Position numbers and translations under genes: made by a program
The notes under the pieces: model-generated
Told to the model about the DNA's origin: nothing
Databases searched by the model: none
Seen by the model: the letters and a program-made list of their open reading frames with translations, nothing else
Origin: Marinibacterium anthonyi
GTDB lineage: Bacteria; Pseudomonadota; Alphaproteobacteria; Rhodobacterales; Rhodobacteraceae
DNA: 64,000 nucleotides
NCBI GenBank assembly: GCA_003217735.2
Contig: CP031585.1
Span: 4,513,501-4,577,500, forward strand
Direction: 5' to 3'
Part shown: piece by piece, positions 8,078 to 17,079 of the stretch
How positions within the stretch are numbered: position 1 is the first letter of the stretch
Layout of the letters: every line of letters starts with the position of its first letter

Positions 8078-9916
8078 ATGGACGATCAGAACAAGAACCT
8101 CCTTCTTGCCACCGGGCTGAGCTTTCTGGTGATCCTTGGCTGGTTTCTGCTGTTTCCCCCAGCACCGGCCGAGGAGCCGGGCGAGGATCCAGCCCAGGCC
8201 AGCCAGACCCAGACCCCCACAGCGGGCGAAACCGTGGCCACCGCGCCTTCGGTCGCGCCCGACGCGGGTGGTGGCACAGCGTCCGCGGCACCAAGTCCGG
8301 AGGTCGCGGCCGACATGCCGCGCGTGCCGATTGACACGCCGCGCATCGAAGGCTCCATCACGCTTCTGGGCGGCCGGATCGATACGATCAGACTCAAGGA
8401 TTACAAGGTCGCGCTGGACGATCCCGACATGGTCCAGGTGCTGACCCCGGTCGGCACGCCGTCGGCCTACTACGCGCTTTACGGCTGGGCGCCCGGCAAT
8501 GGCCTGGCGCAGGACGACGTGCCCGGTGCCAACACCCAGTGGCAGGTCGAAAGCGGCGAGACGCTGTCGCCCGACAGCCCCGTCACCCTGGTCTGGGACA
8601 ACGGCAAGGGCCTGACCTTCCGCCGCACCATCGCGGTCGACGAAAACTACATGTTCACCGTCACGCAGGCCGTTCAGAACACCGGCGCCGGCGATGTCAG
8701 CCTGGCGCCCTACGGCGTCCTGGCCCGCCACGGCACGCCGCCCGACCTGGAGAATTTCTGGGTCGTGCACGAAGGTGTGATCGCCATGGCGGACGGCACC
8801 CTGACCGAGATCAAGTACAAGGACATGGCCGACTTCGAAGTCGACCCGGCCGAGGGCGCACAGGCCGAGGTCACCCAGGTCACCGAAAACGGCTGGGTCG
8901 GCTTTACCGACCACTACTGGATGTCGACGCTGGTCCCGTCCCCGGGCAGCGCCTTCAAGTCGGTCGCCAAGTACGATGCCCGCCGCGACATCTACCAGAC
9001 CGAAGCCGTGCTGCCGACGCAGACCGTCGCCCAGGGCCAATCGACCGAAGTGACCACGCAGCTGTTTTCGGGCGCCAAGGAATGGGAAACCATCCGCGAA
9101 TACCAGGCGAAGGGGATCGACCGCTTCATCGATTCGATCGACTGGGGCTGGTTCTTCTTCCTGACCAAGCCGATCTTCTGGATCCTGCACCACGTGCACC
9201 TGCTGATCGGCAACATGGGCTGGTCGATCATCGCGCTGACGCTGCTGCTCAAGGCGCTGCTGTTCCCGCTGGCGTTCAAATCCTACGTCTCGATGGCGAA
9301 GATGAAGGAACTGCAGCCCGAGATGGAGAAGCTCAAGGAAGCCGCCGGCGACGACCGCCAGAAGCTTCAGCAGGGCATGATGGAGCTATACAAGAAGGAA
9401 AAGGTGAACCCCGCCGCGGGCTGTCTGCCGATCCTTCTGCAGATCCCGATCTTCTTCTCGCTCTACAAGGTGATCTTCGTCACGATCGAACTGCGCCAGC
9501 AGGGCTGGTTCGGCCCGTTCCGGGACCTTTCGACGCCGGATCCGACGTCGATCATGAACCTGTTCGGCCTGCTGCCCTTCGCCGGACCCGAGCCGGGAAC
9601 CATGCTGGCGACCATCGCCATCGGCATCCTGCCGCTGTGCCTTGGCATCTCGATGTGGCTGCAGCAAAAGCTGAACCCCGCCCCGGCCGACCCGACGCAG
9701 CAGATGATCTTTGCCTGGATGCCCTGGGTGTTCATGTTCATGCTGGGCAATTTTGCCAGCGGCCTGGTGATCTACTGGATCTCGAACAACACGATCACCT
9801 TCACCCAGCAGTACATCATCATGCGCAGCCAAGGGTACAAGCCTGACGTCTTCGGCAACATCATGAAGAGCTTCAAGCGCAAGCCAAAAGACGAGAAAAA
9901 GGCCGTGAAGAAGTGA
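8078..9916 (+). CDS. yidC: Membrane protein insertase YidC
   Basis: 612 residues from ATG at 8078, chosen because MDDQNKNLLLATGLSFLVIL is the normal N-terminal helix; AGGAAAGG lies upstream. Next come a Pro/Ala/Glu-rich linker, a periplasmic P1 domain (about 75-350) and the conserved insertase core with five membrane helices. The core includes FFFLTKPIFWILHHVH, the charged C1 loop (KMKELQPEMEKLKE), and PAAGCLPILLQIPIFFSLY. The Lys-rich C-terminal tail suits ribosome contact. The MOSC gene start overlaps the stop by four bases. Confidence 0.98.
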   Translation: MDDQNKNLLLATGLSFLVILGWFLLFPPAPAEEPGEDPAQASQTQTPTAGETVATAPSVAPDAGGGTASAAPSPEVAADMPRVPIDTPRIEGSITLLGGRIDTIRLKDYKVALDDPDMVQVLTPVGTPSAYYALYGWAPGNGLAQDDVPGANTQWQVESGETLSPDSPVTLVWDNGKGLTFRRTIAVDENYMFTVTQAVQNTGAGDVSLAPYGVLARHGTPPDLENFWVVHEGVIAMADGTLTEIKYKDMADFEVDPAEGAQAEVTQVTENGWVGFTDHYWMSTLVPSPGSAFKSVAKYDARRDIYQTEAVLPTQTVAQGQSTEVTTQLFSGAKEWETIREYQAKGIDRFIDSIDWGWFFFLTKPIFWILHHVHLLIGNMGWSIIALTLLLKALLFPLAFKSYVSMAKMKELQPEMEKLKEAAGDDRQKLQQGMMELYKKEKVNPAAGCLPILLQIPIFFSLYKVIFVTIELRQQGWFGPFRDLSTPDPTSIMNLFGLLPFAGPEPGTMLATIAIGILPLCLGISMWLQQKLNPAPADPTQQMIFAWMPWVFMFMLGNFASGLVIYWISNNTITFTQQYIIMRSQGYKPDVFGNIMKSFKRKPKDEKKAVKK

Positions 9917-10644
9917 GTGTCAGGCTCGCCCATATCTGGCGGCATCCGATCAAGGGGATCGGATCGCAAGCCTGCCAGCAGGTCGAGCTGACACCTGAAG
10001 GCGCGGTCGAAGGGGATCGCGCCTGGGCCCTGTTGAACGCGGCTGCCGAGGACACCGATGCCTGGCAGCCGCGCCGCAATTTCCTGCAGGTGGCCTCTGG
10101 CCCCCGCCTTGCCGCCGTGACCGCGGAAACGACGGACACCGGCATCATTCTTACACATCCCGACCGCCCCGCGCTGACCCTGGACCCCGCCACTGGCGGT
10201 GCGGCCCTGTCGGCGTGGATCGGCGATCTCTGGCCCGCAGAGCGCCCCGGCCCCGCCCGGCTGGTGAAGGCGCCGCGCCAGGGCATGACCGACGTGGATT
10301 TCCCGTCGGTATCCATCGGCAACCTGGCCTCGTTGCGGGCGCTGTCGGATCTTGCCGGCAAGCCCATCGACATGCGCCGGTTCCGCATCAACCTGTGGCT
10401 TGACGGGCTGGCGCCCTGGGCCGAAACCGACCTGCTGAATGGCGACATCCGCCTGGGTTCGGCGCGGCTGAGCCCGGTCGAACCGATCGAACGCTGCCGC
10501 GCGCCCGATGCCGACCCGGCCAACGGGGACCGCGACGTCGCCATGCTGAAGCTCTTGACCGACGGCTGGTCGACCCGCAATTTCGGCGTCTATTTCCGCG
10601 TGGCCGACCCCGGCACGGTGTCTGTCGGAGACCTCTTGCAATGA
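9913..10644 (+). CDS. MOSC domain protein
   Basis: 243 residues from a GTG start overlapping the yidC stop. The N-terminal beta-barrel segment (RLAHIWRHPIKGIGSQ) and the MOSC domain with SVSIGNLASLRAL and PIERCRAPD are recognisable. The Cys in that last block is the conserved residue of sulfur-carrying MOSC proteins. Relatives (MOSC_N plus MOSC, as in YcbX and MARC proteins) bind molybdenum cofactor and reduce N-hydroxylated compounds. The protein is shorter than YcbX and lacks its ferredoxin domain. It sits between yidC and engB with four-base overlaps on both sides. Confidence 0.85.
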   Translation: MSVRLAHIWRHPIKGIGSQACQQVELTPEGAVEGDRAWALLNAAAEDTDAWQPRRNFLQVASGPRLAAVTAETTDTGIILTHPDRPALTLDPATGGAALSAWIGDLWPAERPGPARLVKAPRQGMTDVDFPSVSIGNLASLRALSDLAGKPIDMRRFRINLWLDGLAPWAETDLLNGDIRLGSARLSPVEPIERCRAPDADPANGDRDVAMLKLLTDGWSTRNFGVYFRVADPGTVSVGDLLQ

Positions 10645-11291
10645 CCTCCCTGCCCTTTCCCCTGGCCGAAACGCCCGACGACTTCACGTCCGAACGCGGC
10701 CGCAAGCTGTTTGCCGGCCCGTCGGACTTCGTCAAGGGCGTCGTCGCCATGGACGGCCTGCCCCCCGCCGACCGGCTCGAGGTCTGCTTTGCCGGCCGGT
10801 CGAACGTGGGGAAATCCAGCCTGATCAACGCGCTGACCGGGACCAAGGGACTGGCGCGCGCGTCCAACACGCCCGGCCGCACGCAGGAAATCAACTATTT
10901 CACCCAGGGCGATCTGTATCTCGTCGACCTGCCCGGCTATGGCTTTGCCAATGCGCCGGTGGCGATCGTCGAGAAATGGCAGCGCCTGCTGAAAAGCTAC
11001 CTGTCGGGCCGCCAGACCCTGCGCCGGGCCTTCGTGCTGATCGACTTCCGCCACGGCATCAAGGCCGTGGACGACGAGATCATGACGCTGCTCGACAAGT
11101 CCGCGGTGCCCTTCCAGGTGGTTCTGACCAAGACCGACAAGGTGAAGGCATGGGACCATGCCAAGATCCTGGACCAGGTGCGCGGGAAACTGTCGAAACA
11201 CCCCGCCGCCTATCCAGAACTGGTGATGACGTCGTCCGAAAAGGGTGACGGAATTCCCACGCTGCGCAGCATCATCGCCACACTGGAATGA
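10641..11291 (+). CDS. engB: Ribosome biogenesis GTP-binding protein EngB (YihA/YsxC)
   Basis: 216 residues with all GTPase motifs: G1 GRSNVGKSS, G2 NTPGRTQ, G3 DLPGYGFA, G4 TKTDK and G5 TSSEKG. The family acts in late assembly of the large ribosomal subunit. The ATG overlaps the MOSC stop (ATGA), consistent with translational coupling in a yidC-MOSC-engB operon. Confidence 0.97.
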   Translation: MTSLPFPLAETPDDFTSERGRKLFAGPSDFVKGVVAMDGLPPADRLEVCFAGRSNVGKSSLINALTGTKGLARASNTPGRTQEINYFTQGDLYLVDLPGYGFANAPVAIVEKWQRLLKSYLSGRQTLRRAFVLIDFRHGIKAVDDEIMTLLDKSAVPFQVVLTKTDKVKAWDHAKILDQVRGKLSKHPAAYPELVMTSSEKGDGIPTLRSIIATLE

Positions 11292-11320
11292 CGCTTGGGT
11301 GACGTTGCGGCGGTTACCGC

Positions 11321-11349
11321 TTGCACGGATCCGCGCCTTTCACGATAAG
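11321..11349 (+). promoter_or_regulatory. Possible argB promoter
   Basis: TTGCAC (11321-11326), 17 bases, GATAAG (11344-11349). If used, the mRNA would begin almost at the Shine-Dalgarno of argB, leaving a leader of about 14 bases. Read-through from engB, 78 bases upstream, is the alternative. Confidence 0.3.
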
Positions 11350-11369
11350 GCGCTCCGGAGGATTTGCCG

Positions 11370-12233
11370 ATGAAGCCACAGACCTCGAACCGCGACTGGA
11401 TCGCCACCGCCCGCACGCTGTCGCGCGCGCTTCCCTACATGAAGCGTTACGAAGGCGCGACGGTCGTCATCAAGCTGGGCGGCCACGCCATGGGCAGCGA
11501 CGAGGCCATGGCCAGCTTTGCCCGCGATGTCGTGCTGCTGAGCCAGGTGGGCGTGAACCCGATCATCGTCCACGGGGGGGGCCCGATGATCAACGCGATG
11601 CTGGGCAAGCTGGGCGTGGTGTCGGAATTCGTGAACGGCAAGCGGGTCACCGACGAAGCCACCGTCGAAGTGGTCGAAATGGTGCTGGCCGGCGTCGTCA
11701 ACAAGCGCATCGTTCAGGCGATCAACCAGCAGGGCGGCATGGCCGTGGGCCTGTCGGGCAAGGATGCGAACCTGATCACCTGCACCCAGACCAACCCGGA
11801 CCTGGGCTTTGTGGGCACCCCGTCGAAGATCAACACGACGGTGCTGAGCACGCTGTACGAAAAGAACATGATCCCGGTCATCGCCCCCATCGGCGCGGGC
11901 GAGAACGGCGAGACCTACAATATCAACGGCGACACCGCCGCCGGCGCCGTGGCCGGGGCGCTGCGCGCCGATCGCCTGCTGCTGCTGACGGATGTGTCGG
12001 GCGTCAAGGACGCCTCGGGCACCGTGCTGACCGAACTGACCGCGGCCGAGATTCGCGCCCTGACCGAGGAAGGCACCATCGCCGGCGGCATGATCCCCAA
12101 GACCGAGACCGCGCTTGACGCGATGGCGGACGGTGTGCGCGCGGTGGTCATCCTGGACGGGCGGGCGCCCAATGCCGTGCTGCTAGAGCTGTTCACCGAG
12201 CATGGCGCCGGCACCATCATCCGCCCCGCCTGA
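11370..12233 (+). CDS. argB: Acetylglutamate kinase
   Basis: 287 residues; phosphorylates N-acetylglutamate in arginine biosynthesis. The amino-acid-kinase fold shows [24 protein letters not shown], the substrate-binding [24 protein letters not shown] and [11 protein letters not shown]. The N-terminal helix before VIKLGG (about 28 residues) is typical of arginine-sensitive enzymes. The ATG at 11370 has GGAGGA about eight bases upstream; an in-frame TTG six bases earlier is less likely. Confidence 0.97.
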   Translation: MKPQTSNRDWIATARTLSRALPYMKRYEGATVVIKLGGHAMGSDEAMASFARDVVLLSQVGVNPIIVHGGGPMINAMLGKLGVVSEFVNGKRVTDEATVEVVEMVLAGVVNKRIVQAINQQGGMAVGLSGKDANLITCTQTNPDLGFVGTPSKINTTVLSTLYEKNMIPVIAPIGAGENGETYNINGDTAAGAVAGALRADRLLLLTDVSGVKDASGTVLTELTAAEIRALTEEGTIAGGMIPKTETALDAMADGVRAVVILDGRAPNAVLLELFTEHGAGTIIRPA

Positions 12234-12246
12234 CCGGCCGGGGCGG
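12221..12246 (+). terminator. Hairpin across the argB stop codon
   Basis: CCGCCCCG (12221-12228) pairs with CGGGGCGG (12239-12246) around a 10-base loop containing the argB stop. There is no T-tract, so intrinsic termination is uncertain. Confidence 0.3.
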
Positions 12247-12326
12247 TCGGAACGCTTGAGTTCCGCCCGACCATGGGCCATGCCTGGGGAATGGGAAGCT
12301 CTCCTCCTCCGATCGGGCGCGCCGGA

Positions 12327-12947
12327 ATGATCGACGCGCTTGAACAGGCCGCCACGGACGCCGGCCTGATGATCGCGGGAACAGTGGAGGACACCGGCAC
12401 GCTGGTCCTGCTGGCCGCGTCCCCGCGGTTCTGGGACATCCTGCAAGCCGCGCCCGAAGCCGCCGGGCCCGATCCCGTCGACCGCTATTCCACGCGTATC
12501 GTCACCGCCCTGGCCGACCGTTTCGGCGCCACCGCGCGCTTTCCCTTCGGCGGGCCACCCTATGAACCCTTCATTCGCTGGGCCGCCGCCTCGGGCCGGG
12601 CCTGGCCCAGTCCGACGGGCATGCTGGTGCATGACCGGGCGGGGCTGATGATCTCGTACCGGGGCGCGCTGGCCTTTGCGGACGTCCTGCCCGTCCCTGC
12701 CCCGTCCGGGCCAACACCTTGCGACACCTGCCCCGACCAGCCCTGCACCACGGCCTGTCCGGTCGGCGCCCTGTCGGGCACCACGCCCTATGACGTGCCG
12801 GCCTGTCACGGCTTTCTCGACACCCCGCCCGGTCGGGATTGCCTGGACCTGGGCTGCGCGGCCCGCCGCGCCTGCCCGGTCAGCGCCGCCTTTGGCCGCG
12901 ATCCCGCCCAATCTGCCCACCACATGCGCGCGTTTCACCATACATGA
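12327..12947 (+). CDS. 4Fe-4S ferredoxin-type protein, QueG-like iron-sulfur domain
   Basis: 206 residues if started at ATG 12327; an in-frame ATG at 12273 would add 18 poorly conserved residues. Cysteines at 132, 135, 140, 144 (CDTCPDQPCTTAC) and at 160, 172, 177, 183 form two cluster-binding sets, like the di-cluster domain of epoxyqueuosine reductases. The N-terminal half lacks an obvious cobalamin domain and is far shorter than QueG. The redox partner is unknown. The stop overlaps the next ATG (ATGA). Confidence 0.72.
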   Translation: MIDALEQAATDAGLMIAGTVEDTGTLVLLAASPRFWDILQAAPEAAGPDPVDRYSTRIVTALADRFGATARFPFGGPPYEPFIRWAAASGRAWPSPTGMLVHDRAGLMISYRGALAFADVLPVPAPSGPTPCDTCPDQPCTTACPVGALSGTTPYDVPACHGFLDTPPGRDCLDLGCAARRACPVSAAFGRDPAQSAHHMRAFHHT

Positions 12948-13438
12948 CTTGTACCCTCATCCTCATGCGTCACGCCAAGTCGAGCTGGTCCGACCCCGGC
13001 CAGCCCGATCATCTGCGCCCCCTGAACAAGCGCGGCAAACGGGCCGCCCGGGCCCTGGGTGACTGGCTGCGCGGCCATGGGCACATCCCCGACCAGATCC
13101 TGTGTTCCTCGGCCGCGCGCGCGCAGCTGACGTGCCAGGGGCTGGAACTGGGCCTGCCCGCCCCCGCCGTACCGGCGCTGTATCACGCGGAACCCGGCGC
13201 GATGCTGCAAGTCCTGCAAAAGGCCACGGGGCGCTGCGTGCTGATGATCGGGCACAACCCGGGGATCGCCGATTTCGCCCGTCAGATCGTGGCGCAGGCG
13301 CCCCGGAACGACCGCTTTGCCGATTACCCGACCGGCGCCACGCTGGTGGCCACCTTCGACGTGCCGGGCTGGGGCCAGGCCACCTGGAAAAGCGGCACCG
13401 CCGTCGATTTCATCGTCCCGCGCGCGCTGACCGATTGA
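12944..13438 (+). CDS. SixA-type histidine phosphatase family protein
   Basis: 164 residues of the phosphoglycerate-mutase/histidine-phosphatase superfamily. The catalytic LILMRHAKSSW puts the phospho-accepting His at residue 10. Second-half motifs SSAARAQLTCQGL and MIGHNPGI (His104) complete the active site. SixA removes phosphate from histidine phosphotransfer domains in E. coli; the substrate here is unknown. It is translationally coupled to the iron-sulfur protein upstream. Confidence 0.88.
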   Translation: MTCTLILMRHAKSSWSDPGQPDHLRPLNKRGKRAARALGDWLRGHGHIPDQILCSSAARAQLTCQGLELGLPAPAVPALYHAEPGAMLQVLQKATGRCVLMIGHNPGIADFARQIVAQAPRNDRFADYPTGATLVATFDVPGWGQATWKSGTAVDFIVPRALTD

Positions 13439-13440
13439 CG

Positions 13441-13499
13441 CGCGCCGTGCCTGCCCGATGCGGGGTGGGCGGGCGGGAGCGTCGGACAGGCACGGCGCG
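13441..13499 (+). other. Perfect 13-bp stem enclosing a G-quadruplex motif
   Basis: CGCGCCGTGCCTG (13441-13453) is exactly complementary to CAGGCACGGCGCG (13487-13499). The 33-base loop contains GGGG-T-GGG-C-GGG-C-GGG (13462-13477), four G-runs with single-base spacers, the strongest class of G-quadruplex motif. It starts two bases after the sixA stop. It may terminate or stabilise the sixA transcript. Confidence 0.8.
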
Positions 13500-13502
13500 G
13501 CC

Positions 13503-13539
13503 CTTCAAAACGCAAACGGCCGGGCACGATGGCCCGGCC
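13503..13539 (-). terminator. Intrinsic terminator of the aap operon
   Basis: Read on the minus strand, GGCCGGGC and GCCCGGCC (13518-13525 with 13532-13539) form an eight-pair stem with a six-base loop, followed by GTTTGCGTTTTG. It lies 21 bases after the aapP stop. Confidence 0.75.
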
Positions 13540-13560
13540 GCTCATCAATTGACGGAAAGA

Positions 13561-14352
13561 TCAGTGCCCGAGGATCTGGCTCAGGAACAGCTGGGTCCGC
13601 GGCGACTTCGGGTTGTTGAAGAACTCTTCCGGTTCGTTCTGTTCGACGATCTGGCCCTGATCCATGAAGATGACCCGGTTCGCCACTTGCCGGGCAAAGC
13701 CCATCTCGTGGGTCACGCACAGCATCGTCATGCCCTCTTCGGCCAGCGACACCATGGTGTCGAGCACTTCCTTGATCATCTCGGGATCCAGCGCCGATGT
13801 CGGTTCATCGAACAGCATGATGCGCGGCATCATGCAAAGTGACCGCGCGATGGCGACCCGCTGCTGCTGCCCGCCCGAAAGCTGGCCGGGATACTTGTTG
13901 GCCTGCTCGGGGATCTTGACCTTTTCCAGGAAGTGCATGGCCGTCGCCTCGGCTTCCTTCTTGGGCGTCTTGCGCACCCAGATCGGGGCCAGCGTGCAGT
14001 TTTCCAGGATCGTCAGGTGCGGGAACAGGTTGAAGTGCTGGAACACCATCCCGACTTCGGACCGGATCTTGTCGATGTTCTTCAGATCCGACGACAATTC
14101 GGTCCCGTCCACCTTGATCAGGCCCTGCTGGTGTTCCTCCAGCCGGTTGATGCAGCGGATCAGCGTCGATTTGCCGGACCCCGAAGGTCCGGCGATGACG
14201 ATGCGTTCGCCGCGATAGACGGTCAGGTCGATGTCGCGCAGCACGTGGAACGTCCCGTACCACTTGTTCATCTTGCTGATTTCGATGGCGACCTCGTCCG
14301 AGACCTTCATCTGGGTCCGGTCGACGTCCGTATCGAGTGCAGGTTCTGACAT
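13561..14352 (-). CDS. aapP: Amino-acid ABC transporter ATP-binding protein
   Basis: 263 residues; nucleotide-binding subunit of the Aap/Bzt L-amino-acid uptake system. Walker [10 protein letters not shown], the signature [13 protein letters not shown], Walker [16 protein letters not shown] and the switch His in CVTHEMGF are all present. The ATG at 14352 removes an upstream in-frame extension that belongs to the aapM region. It follows aapM by 11 bases, is last in the operon and is followed by a clear terminator. Confidence 0.96.
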   Translation of the reverse strand: MSEPALDTDVDRTQMKVSDEVAIEISKMNKWYGTFHVLRDIDLTVYRGERIVIAGPSGSGKSTLIRCINRLEEHQQGLIKVDGTELSSDLKNIDKIRSEVGMVFQHFNLFPHLTILENCTLAPIWVRKTPKKEAEATAMHFLEKVKIPEQANKYPGQLSGGQQQRVAIARSLCMMPRIMLFDEPTSALDPEMIKEVLDTMVSLAEEGMTMLCVTHEMGFARQVANRVIFMDQGQIVEQNEPEEFFNNPKSPRTQLFLSQILGH

Positions 14353-14363
14353 GGGAGGATTCC

Positions 14364-15680
14364 TTACCTGTGGTCCGTCTTGAGCTTGCGCTCGAGGTAC
14401 ATGGAGTAGCGGGACATGGAGAAGCAGAAGACGAAGAACATCAGCGCGATGAAGCCGTACAGCTCCCAAACGATGCCATTCCAGTTCGAATCTGCGCGAA
14501 TTGCGTTCGACAGACCAAGCGGGTCAAGCAGGCCGATGATCGACACCAGCGTGGTGTCCTTGAAGACGCCGATGAAGGTCGACACGATGCCCGGGATCGA
14601 GATCTTGAGCGCCTGCGGCATGATGATCAGCCGCTGCGCCTGCCAGTAGTTCAGGCCCAGCGAATCGGCGCCCTCGTACTGGCCCTTGGGCAGCGCGGCG
14701 AGGCCCCCGCGGATCACTTCGGCCATGTAGGCCGACGCGAACAGCGTCACCATGATCAGCACCCGCAGGATGATGTCGAAATCGGTCCCCGGCGGCAGGA
14801 AGATGTTCAGCAGCGTCGAAGCCACGAACAGCAGCGTGATCAGCGGCACGCCCCGGATGAATTCGATGAAGCCCACGCAGATGTACTTGACGATCAACAG
14901 GTCCGACTGCCGCCCCAGCGCCAGGACGATGCCAAGGGGCAGCGAACAGACGATGGCCACGACACCGATTGTGATCGACAGCATGAAGCCACCGAACCGC
15001 CGGCTTTCCACCGGCTCGAAGCCGATGGGCAGGATCGACGACAGGGCCCCGGTCACCAGCCCGTTCAGCACCAGCCACCAGATCAGCGCGGCGACGACAC
15101 CGGCGATGATCCCCAGCAGGTCCGACTGCTTTTCCGACACGAACCTGTAGGCGAAAAAGCCGATCACGAAACCGGCCGCGGCACCCAGGGGCATCCAGAC
15201 GGTTCCGCCCCACAGAAGCCAGGGGAAGATGAACGGATAGGCGGCGGTGAACCACATCAGTTTCGGCGACACCTTGTCCGAAAACAGCACCGGGGCGATG
15301 GCCACACCCAGCAGGATGAAGGCCAGGATCGGGCGCCAGTACAGTTCGGACGGGTAGAACCCGAACAGCAGCTGGATCCAGCGTTCGCGGATGACGCCCC
15401 AGCAGGCGCCGTGGCCGTCGCGACCGGCGGCCGCCAGGATTTCGCGGCAATCGCCCAGCGAGGTGCCGAACCAGGTCGGGGAAATCACCCAGCCCAGAAT
15501 CCCGGCAAGCACGTAAAGCATGAACAGCGCCGACACGATCGTCAGGGCGGCATTTAACCAGGTCGAGAACAGGTTCGCCCTGGCCCAGCCCAGGGGCCCC
15601 ACCGAACTTAGCGGCGGCGTCTTCTGTTCCAGCATCGTGTCGCGGACGAAGGCGACGGTATGTGCGTGTACGTCGCTCAT
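14364..15680 (-). CDS. aapM: Amino-acid ABC transporter permease (AapM/BztC)
   Basis: 438-residue inner-membrane permease. An N-terminal part with several extra hydrophobic segments precedes the His/Glu/Gln-family permease core. The core has the EAA-type cytoplasmic loop [23 protein letters not shown] cut across about residues 335-357. The size fits BztC of Rhodobacter better than the shorter AapM of Rhizobium. It starts one base after aapQ ends, so expression is coupled. Confidence 0.94.
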   Translation of the reverse strand: MSDVHAHTVAFVRDTMLEQKTPPLSSVGPLGWARANLFSTWLNAALTIVSALFMLYVLAGILGWVISPTWFGTSLGDCREILAAAGRDGHGACWGVIRERWIQLLFGFYPSELYWRPILAFILLGVAIAPVLFSDKVSPKLMWFTAAYPFIFPWLLWGGTVWMPLGAAAGFVIGFFAYRFVSEKQSDLLGIIAGVVAALIWWLVLNGLVTGALSSILPIGFEPVESRRFGGFMLSITIGVVAIVCSLPLGIVLALGRQSDLLIVKYICVGFIEFIRGVPLITLLFVASTLLNIFLPPGTDFDIILRVLIMVTLFASAYMAEVIRGGLAALPKGQYEGADSLGLNYWQAQRLIIMPQALKISIPGIVSTFIGVFKDTTLVSIIGLLDPLGLSNAIRADSNWNGIVWELYGFIALMFFVFCFSMSRYSMYLERKLKTDHR

Positions 15681-15681
15681 G

Positions 15682-16950
15682 TCAGCGCTCCTTCAGCTTC
15701 ACGGATTCGTTGTACCAGTTCATCACGGCCGAGATGACCAGCGAGATCGTCAGGTAGCACAGCATCAGCAGCAGGATGCATTCCAGCTCGCGTCCGGTCT
15801 GGTTCATGGTGATCCCGCCCAGCGTGCCGGTGATGTCCATGTACCCCACCGCGATGGCCAGCGACGAGTTCTTGGTCAGGTTGAGGTATTGCGAGATCAG
15901 CGGCGGGATGATCACCCGCAGCGCCTGCGGCAGGATGACCAGCGACATGATCCTGCCCGACCGCAGGCCCAGGGCCGCGGCGGCTTCGGTCTGGCCCTTC
16001 GAGATGGCCATGATGCCGGCACGCACGTTTTCCGCGATGAAGGCCGCCGTATAAAGCGACAGCGCCAGCCACAGCGCGATCAGCGAGTTCCGCAGATGGG
16101 TGCCGCCCTGAAAGTTGAAGCCCTGCAGCGCCGGCATGCCCAGGTGAAAGCCCAGGACGATCAGCACCAGCAGGATCGGCACGACCACGACGCCCAGCCG
16201 GTAATACCAGGTGACGGGGCGGTCGCCGGTGGCCTCCTGCACCACATCGGCGCGGCGCTTGATATGGGCCGAGGCGAAAAGCCCGCCGGCCAGCACCACG
16301 AGCAGGACGATAAGGTCGAGGCTGACATCGAAGCGCAGCGGGAATGTCCCGAGCAGGTGGATGTCGCCCAGCGACCGCGAGAACAGCGGTTCGGGGATGT
16401 AGATGCCGCGGTTGGTCAGAGCCACAGTATGGCCCAGGATCATGGACGAGGCCGGATCGTCGCCGCGGAAGGCGCTTGGCGGCGGCAGGGTCTCGATCAG
16501 GATCGCCATGATGAAGACGATCCACAGAAGCACCGGCACGTTTCGGAACATCTCGACGTAGATCGTCATCAGCCGGGCGATCAGCCAGTTGTTCGACAGG
16601 CGCAGCACACCGACCACGACACCGATGATGGTGGCCGTGATACAGCCCAGCAGGGCGACAAGCAGCGTGTTCAGCAACCCGATGAAGGCCGCCCGCAGAT
16701 GCGTATCGCGCGAGGAGTAATCGAGCAGGCGCTGGTTGATGTCGTAACTGGCGGGTTCACGCAGGAACCCGAAGTCGATCGGTTTGCCCAACGCGGCCAG
16801 GTTCTGGGCCGTGTTGCTGATGATCCATGCCACAAGCAGCATGAAGGCCATTGTCGCGATCACCTGGATCGTCGCCGAACGATACCGCGTGTCGTAGATC
16901 AGCATCGACAGGCGAAACTGATCCTTCGGCGGATCGGTAAGTGTTGTCAT
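15682..16950 (-). CDS. aapQ: Amino-acid ABC transporter permease (AapQ/BztB)
   Basis: 422-residue permease pairing with AapM to form the translocation channel for acidic and general L-amino acids. Features are FLREPASYDINQ after the first helix, RLSNNWLIARLMTIYVEMFRN, a large non-membrane insert near residues 150-230, and the EAA loop AAALGLRSGRIMSLVILPQA. It follows aapJ after a 129-base gap that holds a stem-loop. Confidence 0.94.
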   Translation of the reverse strand: MTTLTDPPKDQFRLSMLIYDTRYRSATIQVIATMAFMLLVAWIISNTAQNLAALGKPIDFGFLREPASYDINQRLLDYSSRDTHLRAAFIGLLNTLLVALLGCITATIIGVVVGVLRLSNNWLIARLMTIYVEMFRNVPVLLWIVFIMAILIETLPPPSAFRGDDPASSMILGHTVALTNRGIYIPEPLFSRSLGDIHLLGTFPLRFDVSLDLIVLLVVLAGGLFASAHIKRRADVVQEATGDRPVTWYYRLGVVVVPILLVLIVLGFHLGMPALQGFNFQGGTHLRNSLIALWLALSLYTAAFIAENVRAGIMAISKGQTEAAAALGLRSGRIMSLVILPQALRVIIPPLISQYLNLTKNSSLAIAVGYMDITGTLGGITMNQTGRELECILLLMLCYLTISLVISAVMNWYNESVKLKER

Positions 16951-17039
16951 GAATATCGTCCCCGTGGCGGTCCGGATGTCCCCTCGGGCAGGGTTTGTCC
17001 CCGCTCCACGCGATCCGGCCCCATTTTTCTGGATAGCAA

Positions 17040-17066
17040 AAGGGCGCAGAAGATCTCTGCGCCCTT
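17040..17066 (-). terminator. Stem-loop between aapJ and aapQ
   Basis: AAGGGCGCAGA (17040-17050) pairs perfectly with TCTGCGCCCTT (17056-17066) around five bases, 13 bases after the aapJ stop; TTTGC follows on the minus strand. Such structures after binding-protein genes usually stop part of transcription or protect the upstream mRNA, giving excess binding protein over permease. Confidence 0.7.
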
Positions 17067-17079
17067 CGCTGTCAGCGTG

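Noticed and set aside
12273-12326. Upstream ATG start for the iron-sulfur protein
   Set aside because: The 18 extra residues are low in conserved character and the ATG at 12327 begins a normal helix; the evidence is modest.
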